Below, piece after piece: positions 1 through 8,559 of a stretch of DNA of 55,224 nt. The DNA is from Hydrogenispora sp. (lineage in GTDB: Bacteria > Bacillota > UBA4882 > UBA10575), in the NCBI GenBank assembly GCA_012837705.1, contig DUQQ01000096.1, positions 1-55,224 on the forward strand. Reading direction: 5' to 3'. Below the pieces are notes generated by a model, which was given only the letters and a program-made list of their open reading frames with translations, was not told the DNA's origin and made no database searches. Position 1 is the stretch's first letter. Each line of letters opens with the position of its first letter. The position numbers and the translations under genes are program-made.

Positions 1-461
1 AAAAGGGCGTGCGCGACAAAGTTTCGATCATCGCCAGTGGTGGGCTCCTCTCCCCTGAACATTTCCTCAAAGCCATGGCCCTCGGGGCTGATGCCGTCTA
101 CATCGGCACCGCCGCGGTGATGGCGATGATCCATACCCAAATGGTGGAGAGCAGCCCCTTTGAACCCCCGACCCAACTGGTTTTATATAGTGGTCGGCTC
201 AAAGACGAACTGGATACCGACCTCGCCGCCAAAAGCCTCACCAACTACCTAAATTCCTGTGTCGCCGAGATGGTCTTAGGGGCTGTTGCTTTAGGGAAGA
301 ATGCCTTAGCCGAGATTGACCGCCATGACCTCTGCGCGCTCACGCCGGAGGTCGCCGCCATCACCGGGGTAGAACTGGCCTACCGAAGAAAAGAAGCCGC
401 CCTCTTGCCCCTGGCGGAACAGGCGGCCAACGTTGGCGCGGAAATCCCGACTGCCCACTAA
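1..461 (+). CDS. FMN-binding glutamate synthase family protein (3' end only)
   Basis: The frame is already open at the window edge, so only about the last 150 residues are present. They resemble the end of the FMN-binding alpha/beta barrel of glutamate synthase (GltB domain 2, the single-domain family found in archaea and Clostridia). Visible are an ASGGL turn followed about 20 residues later by a GADAVYIGTAA stretch, the usual FMN-phosphate site at the end of such barrels. The family transfers ammonia to 2-oxoglutarate or acts as a related oxidoreductase, but the catalytic N-terminal part is outside the window, so the exact substrate cannot be given. A strong terminator follows 26 bases after the stop, so this is the last gene of its transcript. 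Confidence 0.75.
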   Translation, partial: KGVRDKVSIIASGGLLSPEHFLKAMALGADAVYIGTAAVMAMIHTQMVESSPFEPPTQLVLYSGRLKDELDTDLAAKSLTNYLNSCVAEMVLGAVALGKNALAEIDRHDLCALTPEVAAITGVELAYRRKEAALLPLAEQAANVGAEIPTAH

Positions 462-486
462 AAAAGAGGAGATCGCGATCACGAAT

Positions 487-527
487 AAGCCCTTGGTCAT
501 ACCATCTGGTATGACCAAGGGCTTTTT
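487..527 (+). terminator. Rho-independent terminator after the glutamate-synthase-like gene
   Basis: A perfect 17-bp inverted repeat (487-503 with 508-524) closes on a 4-base loop (atct) and runs into a T tract at 523-527. Confidence 0.9.
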
Positions 528-589
528 GTCGCCTCAAATCCAGCCTGACCCGACTGTGCTGAAATAATCGAATAAAATAGCAAAAACAG

Positions 590-618
590 CTGACTTAACG
601 TTACTAATGTGTTACAAT
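590..618 (+). promoter_or_regulatory. Putative sigma-A promoter of the small conserved protein gene
   Basis: The -10 hexamer TACAAT lies at 613-618. A weaker -35 (CTGACT, 590-595) sits 17 bases upstream. The start codon follows 34 bases later. Confidence 0.4.
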
Positions 619-652
619 ATTGCCACACCGAAACTTAAAGGAGGAGTTGTTA

Positions 653-1021
653 ATGGAAATTACAACCTTAACCCATAAGGGAAAGCCCATCCTTTACCTT
701 AACTTTTCCTATGGTGATATGCTCGACAAAAAACAAGAAGTCCTGGATTTAATTGAAGAAGCCAAGTCTTATGTCGCCAAGCAAGCTCCAAACTCACTCC
801 TCACCCTCACCAATGTCACAGGATTACGTTTTTCGATGGAGCTGGTAAATGCCATCAAAGAGTTTTCCCTCCATAATCAGCCTTTTGTCAAAGCCGCCGC
901 CCTTGTCGGCATCACCGGCATCCAAAAACTTGCTTATGATTCCGTCATTAAATTTACAAAACGGAACATCCCGCTTTTCCCTTCCGTAGAGGAGGCCATG
1001 GATTGGTTAGTTGAACAATAG
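653..1021 (+). CDS. Small conserved protein, STAS/SpoIIAA-like fold suspected
   Basis: This 122-residue protein has no signal peptide or membrane segment. The start at 653 is chosen because an AAGGAGGAG ribosome site lies just upstream; an in-frame ATG at 620 has no such site. The pattern is short beta strand, long amphipathic helix, a TLTNVTGLRF strand-turn, another helix, and an AALVGITG strand, ending in a helix with EEAMDWL. This alternation is like STAS/SpoIIAA anti-sigma antagonist domains, but no diagnostic phosphorylatable serine motif is evident. The gene stands alone with its own promoter between a terminator and a convergent gene. I do not recognise a specific function. Confidence 0.6.
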   Translation: MEITTLTHKGKPILYLNFSYGDMLDKKQEVLDLIEEAKSYVAKQAPNSLLTLTNVTGLRFSMELVNAIKEFSLHNQPFVKAAALVGITGIQKLAYDSVIKFTKRNIPLFPSVEEAMDWLVEQ

Positions 1022-1030
1022 ACGGAAACG

Positions 1031-2134
1031 TTATACGGTGATCAACTCGTATTCTTTCTGACCAAGTCCCATCTTCACCGCATGTTCAATCGCCACCCGC
1101 CAGTTGGTTTCCGGGCTGACATCGGTAAAATGGTCCCCATGGATACGGCTACTTTTGGCGAGCAGACTTCCCGCCACCGCTGGTTGCTGATTCACCGCAT
1201 CCGCACAGGCTTGGTCCAAAGCCACCGGGTCGAAGGAAGCAAACATCCCAACGTCAGGTACAATGGGAATGTCATTCTCCCGATGGCAATCACAGTAGGG
1301 CGATACATCGATGACCAGGCTGATGTGGAAATGGGGGCGCCCGTGCAACACGGCCCAAGCGTACTCGACAATTTTTTTGTTCAAAATCTCGTTGGATTCA
1401 TCCCCCGCTGCTTTAATCGCGTCCACCGCACAAACACCAATACAACGGCCGCAGCCCGCACAGACTTGATGGTCGATCGTCGCCTTGTCGTCCGTGATCG
1501 TGATCGCCTCGTGAGCACAGTTTTCCGCACATACCGAGCAACCAATACACTTTTCATGGTGGACCAAGGGTTTACCCGCACTGTGCATCTCCATCTTACC
1601 CGCCCGCGAGCCGCAACCCATCCCAATATTTTTCAACGCACCGCCAATACCAGTAAGTTCATGCCCCTTAAAATGATTGAGTGAGATTAAAATATCGGCA
1701 TCCATGATCGCGCGCCCGATCTTCGCCTCCGCCACATGTTCGCCGCCTTCCACCGGAACCAGGACTTCATCCGTACCTTTTAAGCCATCGGCAATCAATA
1801 AATGGCAACCGGTGGAGAAGGGGGAAAAACCGTTCAGGTAGGCCGAATCCAGATGATCCAGGGCATTTTTCCGCCCACCCACGTATAACGTATTACAGTC
1901 CGTAAGGAAGGGTTTCCCGCCCCGTTCCTTCACCATCTCCACAATGGTCTTCGCATAATTGGGCCGCAGGTACGCTAGATTACCCGGCTCGCCGAAATGA
2001 ACCTTGATCGCGGTAAACTTTTTTTCAAAATCAATTCGATCGATCCCCGCTGTTTTTATAAGACGAGCCAGCTTCTGCAGGAGATTTTCCCCCATCGTCG
2101 CATGCATATCGGTGAAATAGACCTTTGCTTTCAT
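1031..2134 (-). CDS. DUF362 domain protein with two [4Fe-4S] ferredoxin motifs
   Basis: A 367-residue cytoplasmic protein. The first half is the DUF362 domain (VHFGEPGN, TDCNTLY, NHFKGHELTGIGG motifs). Two bacterial-ferredoxin clusters follow, each Cx2Cx2Cx3C (Cys 196/199/202/206 and 225/228/231/235), and then the end of the DUF362 domain (FDPVALDQACAD). The family is widespread in anaerobes and presumed to bind [4Fe-4S] clusters for electron transfer; no substrate is established. The start at 2134 is preceded by GGAGG at 7 bases; an ATG eight codons upstream lacks a site. The gene is monocistronic and converges on the small gene at 653-1021, 9 bases apart, with no terminator visible between them. 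Confidence 0.85.
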   Translation of the reverse strand: MKAKVYFTDMHATMGENLLQKLARLIKTAGIDRIDFEKKFTAIKVHFGEPGNLAYLRPNYAKTIVEMVKERGGKPFLTDCNTLYVGGRKNALDHLDSAYLNGFSPFSTGCHLLIADGLKGTDEVLVPVEGGEHVAEAKIGRAIMDADILISLNHFKGHELTGIGGALKNIGMGCGSRAGKMEMHSAGKPLVHHEKCIGCSVCAENCAHEAITITDDKATIDHQVCAGCGRCIGVCAVDAIKAAGDESNEILNKKIVEYAWAVLHGRPHFHISLVIDVSPYCDCHRENDIPIVPDVGMFASFDPVALDQACADAVNQQPAVAGSLLAKSSRIHGDHFTDVSPETNWRVAIEHAVKMGLGQKEYELITV

Positions 2135-2158
2135 CAAAGTTACCTCCGAATTCTTCAT

Positions 2159-2404
2159 ATTGACGTTTGTGATGGCTGTATGAAATATGCAATAAGTCTT
2201 TTCTCCTTTTCTATTTCGACTCTTCTTTTAAATTTCCTACTAAAATTACCAATCGCCACCTGTGTTCACGCATGCCGCTGTAAATCCGCGGGACCAGATT
2301 CCAACAACGAGAACAGCCTGTACCGTTTAGCCGGAAGAGCGCCTATGAAAAGCTATCCACGTCGCCGGCCAAGAATCCAGCAAAGTCAACATCCTCTTCT
2401 CCAT
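2159..2404. other. Intergenic, no gene seen
   Basis: Upstream region of the DUF362 gene. Open frames here lack ribosome sites and recognisable proteins, and no convincing promoter hexamer pair was found. Confidence 0.5.
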
Positions 2405-2428
2405 AAAAAAAGCCCACTTTACGTGGGC
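2405..2428 (-). terminator. Terminator of the unknown beta-rich protein gene
   Basis: Read on the minus strand, a GCCCAC/GTGGGC stem (2412-2417 with 2423-2428) is followed by seven T residues. It lies 30 bases after the stop at 2458. Confidence 0.85.
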
Positions 2429-2457
2429 ATAGAGAACATACATCCCGCTGGACCCTG

Positions 2458-3183
2458 TTAATGCTTGCCTTTTTCTGGTACCAAATCTTCTACACTGTTT
2501 TGCTCAGTGGTGCCAGTTTTTTTCTTTTTTTCAATCAACGGCCGCTCCCACCAAGTAACGGTAGCGGCAAGCAAAGCATTATTCAGATTATCCGCTAAGG
2601 TCTCAAGCACAACGAGCAGGAGCTTCCCTGGGGGCAAGATGATCTGCCCTTCAAACTCCTGATTGAGATGGCCTGTTGGATAAATCGCCATGAACAGATC
2701 GCCTTCGAAACTGATGGCGCCAAGCCTCCGTACAATCATGGTGCTGGTGTTGGGCGAGCCAACTCGGTTATTCTGTGGGGTAAAGGTTTCCCGAATCAAC
2801 TCAAACCGGGAGGTTTCTGCGATGGTAAGTTGAAGCGCCTCTTCGTTACCGATGCGCGTTCCCGTTACCTGATTGACAAACAGCCCCGCCGCAACCTTAT
2901 CCAGATACAAAAGCTTATTGTTCTCCGCCGGATTCTCGAAAGCAAAAGCCAAAAACGAGCCATCATTGGGTGCTACAAAGAAATCGGCGACCGAAAAGTA
3001 CCATCCCGCCTGGGCGTATGTGGCGGCGTTCCGTAAAACACTGACCGCGCCTTCCGTATCTACTTGGAGAGGGTGGGTGCGGCCGTTGATCCTTTCCCCG
3101 CAACTCAATATACAATCGGTTTTACAGCTTAAGAAACGGGTGTGCGGTTGGTACGGCTGAGATGAATTTGCCTGATCCACCAT
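2458..3183 (-). CDS. Unknown protein, beta-rich, possible jelly-roll surface protein
   Basis: A 241-residue protein starting at ATG 3183 behind an AGGAGG site. It has no signal peptide or membrane span. A Cys cluster occurs near the N terminus (CKTDCILSC). The body alternates short strands and turns: AGWYFSVADFF, an FENPAENNKLLYLDKV segment, GTRIGNEEAL, a GSPNTSTM loop, and a closing IILPPGKLL then VTWWERP. The order 'bonding-ligand loop, ILPPG, tryptophan-rich last strand' recalls jelly-roll domains of phage structural and exosporium-type proteins, but this is only a fold-level impression. The C terminus is charged and lysine-rich. It has its own terminator and no clear operon partner. Function is unknown; a spore or cell-surface role is speculative. 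Confidence 0.6.
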   Translation of the reverse strand: MVDQANSSQPYQPHTRFLSCKTDCILSCGERINGRTHPLQVDTEGAVSVLRNAATYAQAGWYFSVADFFVAPNDGSFLAFAFENPAENNKLLYLDKVAAGLFVNQVTGTRIGNEEALQLTIAETSRFELIRETFTPQNNRVGSPNTSTMIVRRLGAISFEGDLFMAIYPTGHLNQEFEGQIILPPGKLLLVVLETLADNLNNALLAATVTWWERPLIEKKKKTGTTEQNSVEDLVPEKGKH

Positions 3184-3355
3184 TATCCTCCTTTTCCCAT
3201 ATTCAATGGAGAAACTCACTACTTTCCAACCTTTGTATCGATATATATATGTAGAAAAGGAGGGTTTGTGTCGCACATAAAGTAACAAACTGTTGCGATC
3301 AAAGCACTAAAAGAAAAAAGTACTGTAAGCTTACAAGAAGAAAGAACTACCAATA

Positions 3356-4693
3356 CTATAATCCCGCGTTAATCTGGAATTTTAACTGCCGTTCCCCGGT
3401 CAAAAGACCAAACTCGCTTTCTTTTTTGCCATAAGGGATCTGTACCTCAAAAGCAAGGGAATACCGGTCCTGTTCATAGCTGAGGCGAAAGATGGCCAAG
3501 CCGCTTTGGTCCACTAAATTTTGGATCGCCATTTGCTCCCAGGCCAAATGCGGCCGGAACTCTTTATAAAACCGGATCATCCCATAGTGACGGAGAAGAC
3601 CAGGAAAACCAGCCTCCGCGAAAAAGGCAATCGCCCTTTGAAGCCGAGCGGCCACCACCGGATAGTTCTGCGCTTCCGACGCCAGTACGGTGTTGGTGGT
3701 CAGATATGGCAAAACCCGCTCCCATTCTTTACGGGTCAAACCGGAACCGTTATAGAAATATTCGATGATCAGATTCTCCCCGCCGGTAAAGGTGTAATGC
3801 CCCCCGAACAAAGCTTTAAGGCTCCCTTTTGCCGTCGTCGCCTTGAGCGGGGGCGGACTGGCCCCCGTCTCTTCTTCCACAAGAGCACAAAACAGCTTAT
3901 TCAACTGCCTAGACTGGCTTTCATCCCGTTCTTCCCAGCCGATTGCACAGTGGGTTTCCAACTGATCACCCCAAACCTTGGCCAGATTCAACCCGGTTTT
4001 CCACTGTCCGCCATAAGAGAAGAGTACGCTAAGGTCGGTACCGGCAAACCCACCGCTCACCATCGCCCACGTCAGGGCGGTTTTCTGCGGAGAACCAAAG
4101 TATTTCCAGAGGACCGCGTCCCCATCCTCCGCCCATGCCAGCTGTGGTGCCCACCCCACCGCCATGGTCAGGTTAGGAAAAAGGTATTCGCCCCGCAGCA
4201 AAACCTTGCCTTCGGGCGGTGTCGCGCGCTCCTGCCGCACAGCAGTCTGTTCCGGCCATAATCCCGCCGGGTTTAGAAAAAAGCCGGCGCCCGTGTTAAG
4301 CACTTGTTTGCCCACGTCAAGGAAGAAACAGTCGGATGGATTCAGGGTGAAATACAGCTCATTGAGCCGGTTACTTACAACCGGTTCATTCCCGTCAAGA
4401 CGCAACTGCACGGTATCGGCGAACACAAGCCGTCCACCGTTTGCGAAAATCCACGCGCCTTCCCCATTCAGGAGCAAGCCGCCAGTGAGCGCTGGCTCCA
4501 GTTGTAAAAAATTACCCGGATTCAATAGCGACGGCAGCGCAGGAATAGACAGCTCCCAGCAGTTTTGGACCGAAAAGGCGGTGTTCGGCACCACTTGCCC
4601 GGAACAACCGGTAATATCAATAATCAAGAAGCCAAGCCCCAACCCTAGAGTTAAAAGGATGTTCCAGAATAAACAGGGTTTCAACTTATTCAT
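3356..4693 (-). CDS. Predicted outer-membrane beta-barrel protein of the lipoprotein-sorting operon
   Basis: A 445-residue exported protein. The N terminus has a hydrophobic signal (residues 10-27) ending in ITGC, which fits a lipobox, so it may be lipid-anchored or simply cleaved there. The rest alternates amphipathic strands separated by Gly/Asn/Asp turns (GGLLLNGEGAWIF, FLDVGKQVLNTGAGFFLNP, FGGHYTFTGGENLIIEYFYNG, KFQINAGL), as expected for an outer-membrane barrel. The usual terminal Phe is absent; it ends in Leu. It is the last gene of a five-gene minus-strand unit, 22 bases after the LolA-like gene. In Proteobacteria a barrel protein commonly follows a LolA-like protein and a permease in the same order. 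No named family was recognised. Confidence 0.6.
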   Translation of the reverse strand: MNKLKPCLFWNILLTLGLGLGFLIIDITGCSGQVVPNTAFSVQNCWELSIPALPSLLNPGNFLQLEPALTGGLLLNGEGAWIFANGGRLVFADTVQLRLDGNEPVVSNRLNELYFTLNPSDCFFLDVGKQVLNTGAGFFLNPAGLWPEQTAVRQERATPPEGKVLLRGEYLFPNLTMAVGWAPQLAWAEDGDAVLWKYFGSPQKTALTWAMVSGGFAGTDLSVLFSYGGQWKTGLNLAKVWGDQLETHCAIGWEERDESQSRQLNKLFCALVEEETGASPPPLKATTAKGSLKALFGGHYTFTGGENLIIEYFYNGSGLTRKEWERVLPYLTTNTVLASEAQNYPVVAARLQRAIAFFAEAGFPGLLRHYGMIRFYKEFRPHLAWEQMAIQNLVDQSGLAIFRLSYEQDRYSLAFEVQIPYGKKESEFGLLTGERQLKFQINAGL

Positions 4694-4714
4694 CAGCCCA
4701 CCCTTTTCTGTTTT

Positions 4715-5515
4715 TTAGTTGAGGGGCACATAAGTAAAACGCGGTAGGTACTCTTTACGGTAATAATTAACGGGCAGGCTTTTTTCGACCAGCCGCATAT
4801 ATTGCATTACCGTATAGCGATCCGGCTGTGTGCCATCATGGATCGTAACCTTCATTGCAAACAGCTTACCCAATACGATCTGGTAATCCTGATATAGAAC
4901 ACGCTTTAACAATTTCCCGCTGCGGGCATAAAACTCACCGGTAACCGGCAAAGCGGTCTCTTTATCCACCCATAAGATAATCTTCTGATAGTTTGCTCCT
5001 TCATTCTCCCGCGCTTCTAACAACAGACACCAATGATCCGCCGCTTCACCGTCGGATAGAAAGCGGCATTGATAAGCGGCGGAGAAACCGATTTGCAAAA
5101 GATCACCATTGGCCACTTCGCCCAAGAGGATCTGGATTGGCGAAAGCTTAATCACATTTTTGGTTTTTGGGAAATGCATCCAGATTTCATCCCCGCGCAT
5201 CAGCATTTTTTGCCCGTTCACCTTCGGCGGGTCCAGAAAGTAGAGGAGGGTTTGGGCCTTTTCCGCTTCGATCCGGACATAGCCCGCCAGGGTATACCGG
5301 TCAATCTCCTCTCCGCTTTGGTAAGCAGTGAGCGCCATTTCAAAGGCAAACTGGGGCCTTAACGCCCGACTTTCATCGACCCGCCGCAGAATCTCCGCGG
5401 CCGTTTCCGCACTTGCTCCGCCGGTCTGAGCAAACGATAAACAGAGGAAAAGACCAACCATTATCACCCGGCAAAACCTGTGCCGCCAAGCTCTACACCG
5501 TATTGATCGCTCCAT
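4715..5515 (-). CDS. Outer membrane lipoprotein-sorting protein (LolA-like)
   Basis: A 266-residue secreted protein. The start at 5515 has an AAAGGAG site; longer in-frame starts give a non-homologous, proline/arginine-rich extension. After a twin-Arg-poor signal peptide (residues 18-36, cleaved near GASAE) come the features of the LolA/LolB-like fold: AAEILRRVDESR, a TLAGYVRIEAEK strand, LLYFLDPPKVNGQKMLMRGDEIWMHFP, and a late KLLKRVLYQDYQ strand. In the family this half-barrel carries lipids or lipoproteins across the periplasm. Its operon position, next to a LolC/E-type permease and a barrel, supports an envelope transport role. A 142-base gap separates it from the permease gene, larger than the other junctions. 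The cargo cannot be inferred. Confidence 0.8.
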   Translation of the reverse strand: MERSIRCRAWRHRFCRVIMVGLFLCLSFAQTGGASAETAAEILRRVDESRALRPQFAFEMALTAYQSGEEIDRYTLAGYVRIEAEKAQTLLYFLDPPKVNGQKMLMRGDEIWMHFPKTKNVIKLSPIQILLGEVANGDLLQIGFSAAYQCRFLSDGEAADHWCLLLEARENEGANYQKIILWVDKETALPVTGEFYARSGKLLKRVLYQDYQIVLGKLFAMKVTIHDGTQPDRYTVMQYMRLVEKSLPVNYYRKEYLPRFTYVPLN

Positions 5516-5657
5516 GGGCCTTTCTCCTTTTGCGCAAATTTTATTTTGGCGCGGCTTTCGCCGCCCGTTCCTGAGCACTTGTCGTTCTTTTTCAATAAAG
5601 CTTTTGCCCCCTAACCCACGCCCGGCGCTATCCCCCAGCCCCGCATGAACAAAACCC

Positions 5658-6890
5658 TCATAAATAACGTAACGAATCGGCAATCTTCAGTTTTGCCCCT
5701 TTATACGCCGGATAAAGCGAAGCCAAGACCGCGACCACCAAAGCCAAAAGAAAGTTCCGTCCGACCGTGGCGGCGGAAGGCGCAAAAAAGGCTTGGTAAC
5801 CCTCGGCCATCCCCGGGGGAGGCGGTATGTAGATCCCACCAAAGAGATTATTGATTAAAGAAGAAACAACCAACCCCAGCAAGACACCGCTGATGCCGCC
5901 CAACAAACCGATCCACAGTCCTTCTGCTAAAAAAAGCTGGACAATTCCGTTCTGTTGCGTACCAATCGCCCGGAGCGCGCCAATCTCCCGGGTCCGTTCC
6001 AAAACCGACATGGTCATCGTGTTGATAATCGTAAAGATCACAACCAGCATGATAATGAAGCGAATAATCTGCAAGAGCGTGTCATAAAAGCCTTGAACCT
6101 GCTGGTAGTAATCGGCGAGTTCATCCCAGGCTTTGACCACCAGCGGTTGACCGGTTTTTCCGTTGAACGCTTGGGTGATCGTCTCCTTGACCTGACCGGT
6201 ATATTCGGTCTTCTCCAGGACGGTAATTAACAAAGGCACGCTGGTAATATCCAGAAAGTCCATGGCGGTTGATAGATCCAGATAAACTTGGATATTGTCC
6301 AACTCCCGTAGGCCGAGGGACGCAATACCGACCACCTCCAGATCGGCGGCGTTAAGCCCACCGTTTCTGGTGATCACCATCATCGTCAAGGTATCGCCAA
6401 TCTTGGCGCCGATCTTTTCCGCCACGCCCCGCGCCAAAACCACTCGGTAGCGGTCTTCCGCTTGAAGATCCCGCCCGGCAACGATCTGGCGAAAACTCAA
6501 GAGGGAACGGGAAAACTCGGCCGGGAGCGCTTGGACCATCACAATCCCCGATTTTTCCGCGCTCGCTAAGGTCGCGGCAAAAGTCACCTGCGGCACCACA
6601 CTTTTCACCTCAGGAAGGGCTTGCAGTTTGCTGACGATCTCCTCCTGGTCGGTGAAGAGATAACGAAAGGGGTCAAAATTTCCGGTCGTGAAATAATTCT
6701 CCGCCGTTGCCAGTTGTAGATGGCCCAGGCCATTACGGATGGTTGATTCCTGCAGCCCCCATAAGGTGTAACGGACAAAACCGTCAAAGAGAACCAAAGC
6801 CATGATCCCAATCATAATCGCTGTTAAAGTAAACAAAGTCCGGCGTCTGTTCCGGAAAATATTCCGCAAGGCCAGAGATAAAGTACTCAT
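5658..6890 (-). CDS. ABC transporter permease, FtsX/MacB/LolC-E family
   Basis: A 410-residue inner-membrane protein with the standard four-helix layout: one helix near residues 18-40, a large extracytoplasmic MacB_PCD-type domain (about 45-270), then three helices (about 275-300, 325-350, 380-400). The coupling stretch ERTREIGALRAIGTQ after helix 2 is typical of FtsX/LolE permeases. It starts at ATG overlapping the ATPase stop by 4 bases (ATGA), which points to translational coupling. These permeases work by a mechanotransmission stroke rather than moving solute through a channel. Next to a LolA-like protein it probably extracts lipoprotein or lipid for transfer. One permease gene is present, so a homodimer is expected. 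Confidence 0.88.
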   Translation of the reverse strand: MSTLSLALRNIFRNRRRTLFTLTAIMIGIMALVLFDGFVRYTLWGLQESTIRNGLGHLQLATAENYFTTGNFDPFRYLFTDQEEIVSKLQALPEVKSVVPQVTFAATLASAEKSGIVMVQALPAEFSRSLLSFRQIVAGRDLQAEDRYRVVLARGVAEKIGAKIGDTLTMMVITRNGGLNAADLEVVGIASLGLRELDNIQVYLDLSTAMDFLDITSVPLLITVLEKTEYTGQVKETITQAFNGKTGQPLVVKAWDELADYYQQVQGFYDTLLQIIRFIIMLVVIFTIINTMTMSVLERTREIGALRAIGTQQNGIVQLFLAEGLWIGLLGGISGVLLGLVVSSLINNLFGGIYIPPPPGMAEGYQAFFAPSAATVGRNFLLALVVAVLASLYPAYKGAKLKIADSLRYL

Positions 6891-7570
6891 CGGACTTCCT
6901 CCCTTACAATTAACCCGTCGCGCAAATACAAAACCCGCGGCGTATAGGAAACAACCATCGGATCATGGGTGGCCAAAACAAAAGTGGTTTTCTCCTTTTC
7001 ATTCAGCTGTTTCATCAATTCCATAATCGCTTTTCCGGTTTTTTGGTCCAGATTACCGGTGGGTTCGTCGGCGATAACCAGTTTCGGTCGGGTGATGAGC
7101 GCACGGCCGATCGCCACCCGTTGCCGTTGTCCGCCGGACAGCTCATCCGGACGGTGATTTTTGACCGCGGTCAGCCCAACTGCCGTTAGCATCGCTTCAA
7201 CCCGCCGCCGGCGCTCTTTCTTGGCCATACCTTGTAAAACAAGGGGATACTCCATATTCTCAAAGGCGGTTAAAACGGGAATTAGATTAAAGGATTGGAA
7301 GATAAAACCCAAGGTTCTACTCCGAAAAGCGGCTAACTGGCGGTCGCTCATTTCCGCTAAAGCCTGTTCATACACAAAGACCCTTCCCCGGTCGGCAAAG
7401 TCGATCCCGCCCATCAGATTGAGCAGGGTCGTCTTCCCACTACCTGATGGCCCCATGAGGCCAACCATCTCCCCTTCCGCCAATTGCAGGCTGATCCCGT
7501 TCAGGGCTGTTGTCGTTGTCTTTCCCAGCTTGTATTCTTTATAAACCTGCTCTAAACTGACGACCATCAT
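6887..7570 (-). CDS. ABC transporter ATP-binding protein, LolD/MacB type
   Basis: A 227-residue nucleotide-binding subunit with GPSGSGKTT (Walker A), Q-loop [18 protein letters not shown] signature, [12 protein letters not shown] (Walker B) and THDP switch. The LDQKTGK stretch after Walker B is typical of the LolD/MacB/FtsE group. The start is set at 7570 because GGGGAGG lies 6 bases upstream; ATGs at 7576 and 7567 are alternatives. It overlaps the permease start by 4 bases and begins 13 bases after the TPR gene stop. It powers the neighbouring permease, probably for envelope lipid or lipoprotein movement. Confidence 0.9.
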   Translation of the reverse strand: MMVVSLEQVYKEYKLGKTTTTALNGISLQLAEGEMVGLMGPSGSGKTTLLNLMGGIDFADRGRVFVYEQALAEMSDRQLAAFRSRTLGFIFQSFNLIPVLTAFENMEYPLVLQGMAKKERRRRVEAMLTAVGLTAVKNHRPDELSGGQRQRVAIGRALITRPKLVIADEPTGNLDQKTGKAIMELMKQLNEKEKTTFVLATHDPMVVSYTPRVLYLRDGLIVREEVR

Positions 7571-7583
7571 CTCCATCCTCCCC

Positions 7584-8372
7584 TCACCCCGCAAACAAGG
7601 CCAGGAGCGCTTTGGCCTGGGTGCCAACCTCACCCGCCGGATCAAGATGATAGGCTTTTTGCCAGTAGATGATCGCTTCCTCAATTTTCTTCTCTTTTTT
7701 ATAGTAGTTACCTAACTGCAGAAACACGGAAGGCATAATCCCATCGGGAATCCGCTCTGGTTCCCGCTGGTGCCACTGTTCCAACCTTAGGAAGTCTTCC
7801 ACGGCGGTCTTTTCCCGCTTAAAGAAGGAGGGGATCGCTATCCCGACGTTACCGCGTAACAATAAGGGATAATAAGAATCTTTACCGTACCTCTTGACGC
7901 CCACATCTAAATATTTGAGCCCATCTTTAACCCGTTTCATTTTGATTAACGGATTAACCGCCTCCCCCCCAGCCACGGCCAAACTGGAACCAAGATATGC
8001 CCCACAGATCGGCCGGAGTTCTTCCGGTAAGTCCGGATGATGATAGAGCTTGGACAAGATATCCGCCGCTTTTTCAGCATATCCACGGTGTCCCTTTTCT
8101 GCGCCATGTAAGGACAGATTATGGTAAAGAATGCCCAGCCTTATGCCGGATAAAAACGCTTCCGGTGCCGGATTATCCAGGGAAACCCTTCCACTTAATT
8201 CGCCACTCTTACGCAGCAAAGTGTCCGGATCGTTACAACCGGTGTCGGCCAGGAATAAGCTTTCGTATGCACGCAATTGTTCTTGGTCAAAGGCGAAAAC
8301 TTGGCCGCTCAAGACAAACAGGAAGATCCCGCAGGCCACCGTCTTCCAGAACAAGGTTCTCTTTTTTCTCAT
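7584..8372 (-). CDS. Exported TPR-like protein, first gene of the envelope operon
   Basis: A 262-residue protein with a clear signal peptide (charged MRKKR start, hydrophobic core to residue 25, cleavage near VFAF). Helical repeats follow; the best TPR unit is near the C terminus (LQLGNYYKKEKKIEEAIIYWQKAYHLDP). No enzymatic motif is visible. It leads the operon TPR - ATPase - permease - LolA-like - barrel, so it may scaffold or regulate the transport complex in the periplasm. The start has a GGGAGG site 8 bases upstream. Confidence 0.75.
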   Translation of the reverse strand: MRKKRTLFWKTVACGIFLFVLSGQVFAFDQEQLRAYESLFLADTGCNDPDTLLRKSGELSGRVSLDNPAPEAFLSGIRLGILYHNLSLHGAEKGHRGYAEKAADILSKLYHHPDLPEELRPICGAYLGSSLAVAGGEAVNPLIKMKRVKDGLKYLDVGVKRYGKDSYYPLLLRGNVGIAIPSFFKREKTAVEDFLRLEQWHQREPERIPDGIMPSVFLQLGNYYKKEKKIEEAIIYWQKAYHLDPAGEVGTQAKALLALFAG

Positions 8373-8559
8373 CCGTCAGCCTCCCTTCATCAGTACTGTT
8401 TTATTAAAAGATTTCATCGATGCCCAAAAAGACTATGCCATACCGATTGTTATCTAGTTGATCGTTATTAACCGGTTATGGTCCGCAGAAACCATTGGCA
8501 AAGGTTTTGCTGGTTTTATTATAAAAATTTCTGCGCTAAACTTCATCAGGCTTTGGGTC

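Noticed and set aside
2668-3160. Open frames on the plus strand opposite the unknown beta-rich gene
   Set aside because: They are antisense shadows of the 2458-3183 gene and have no ribosome sites.
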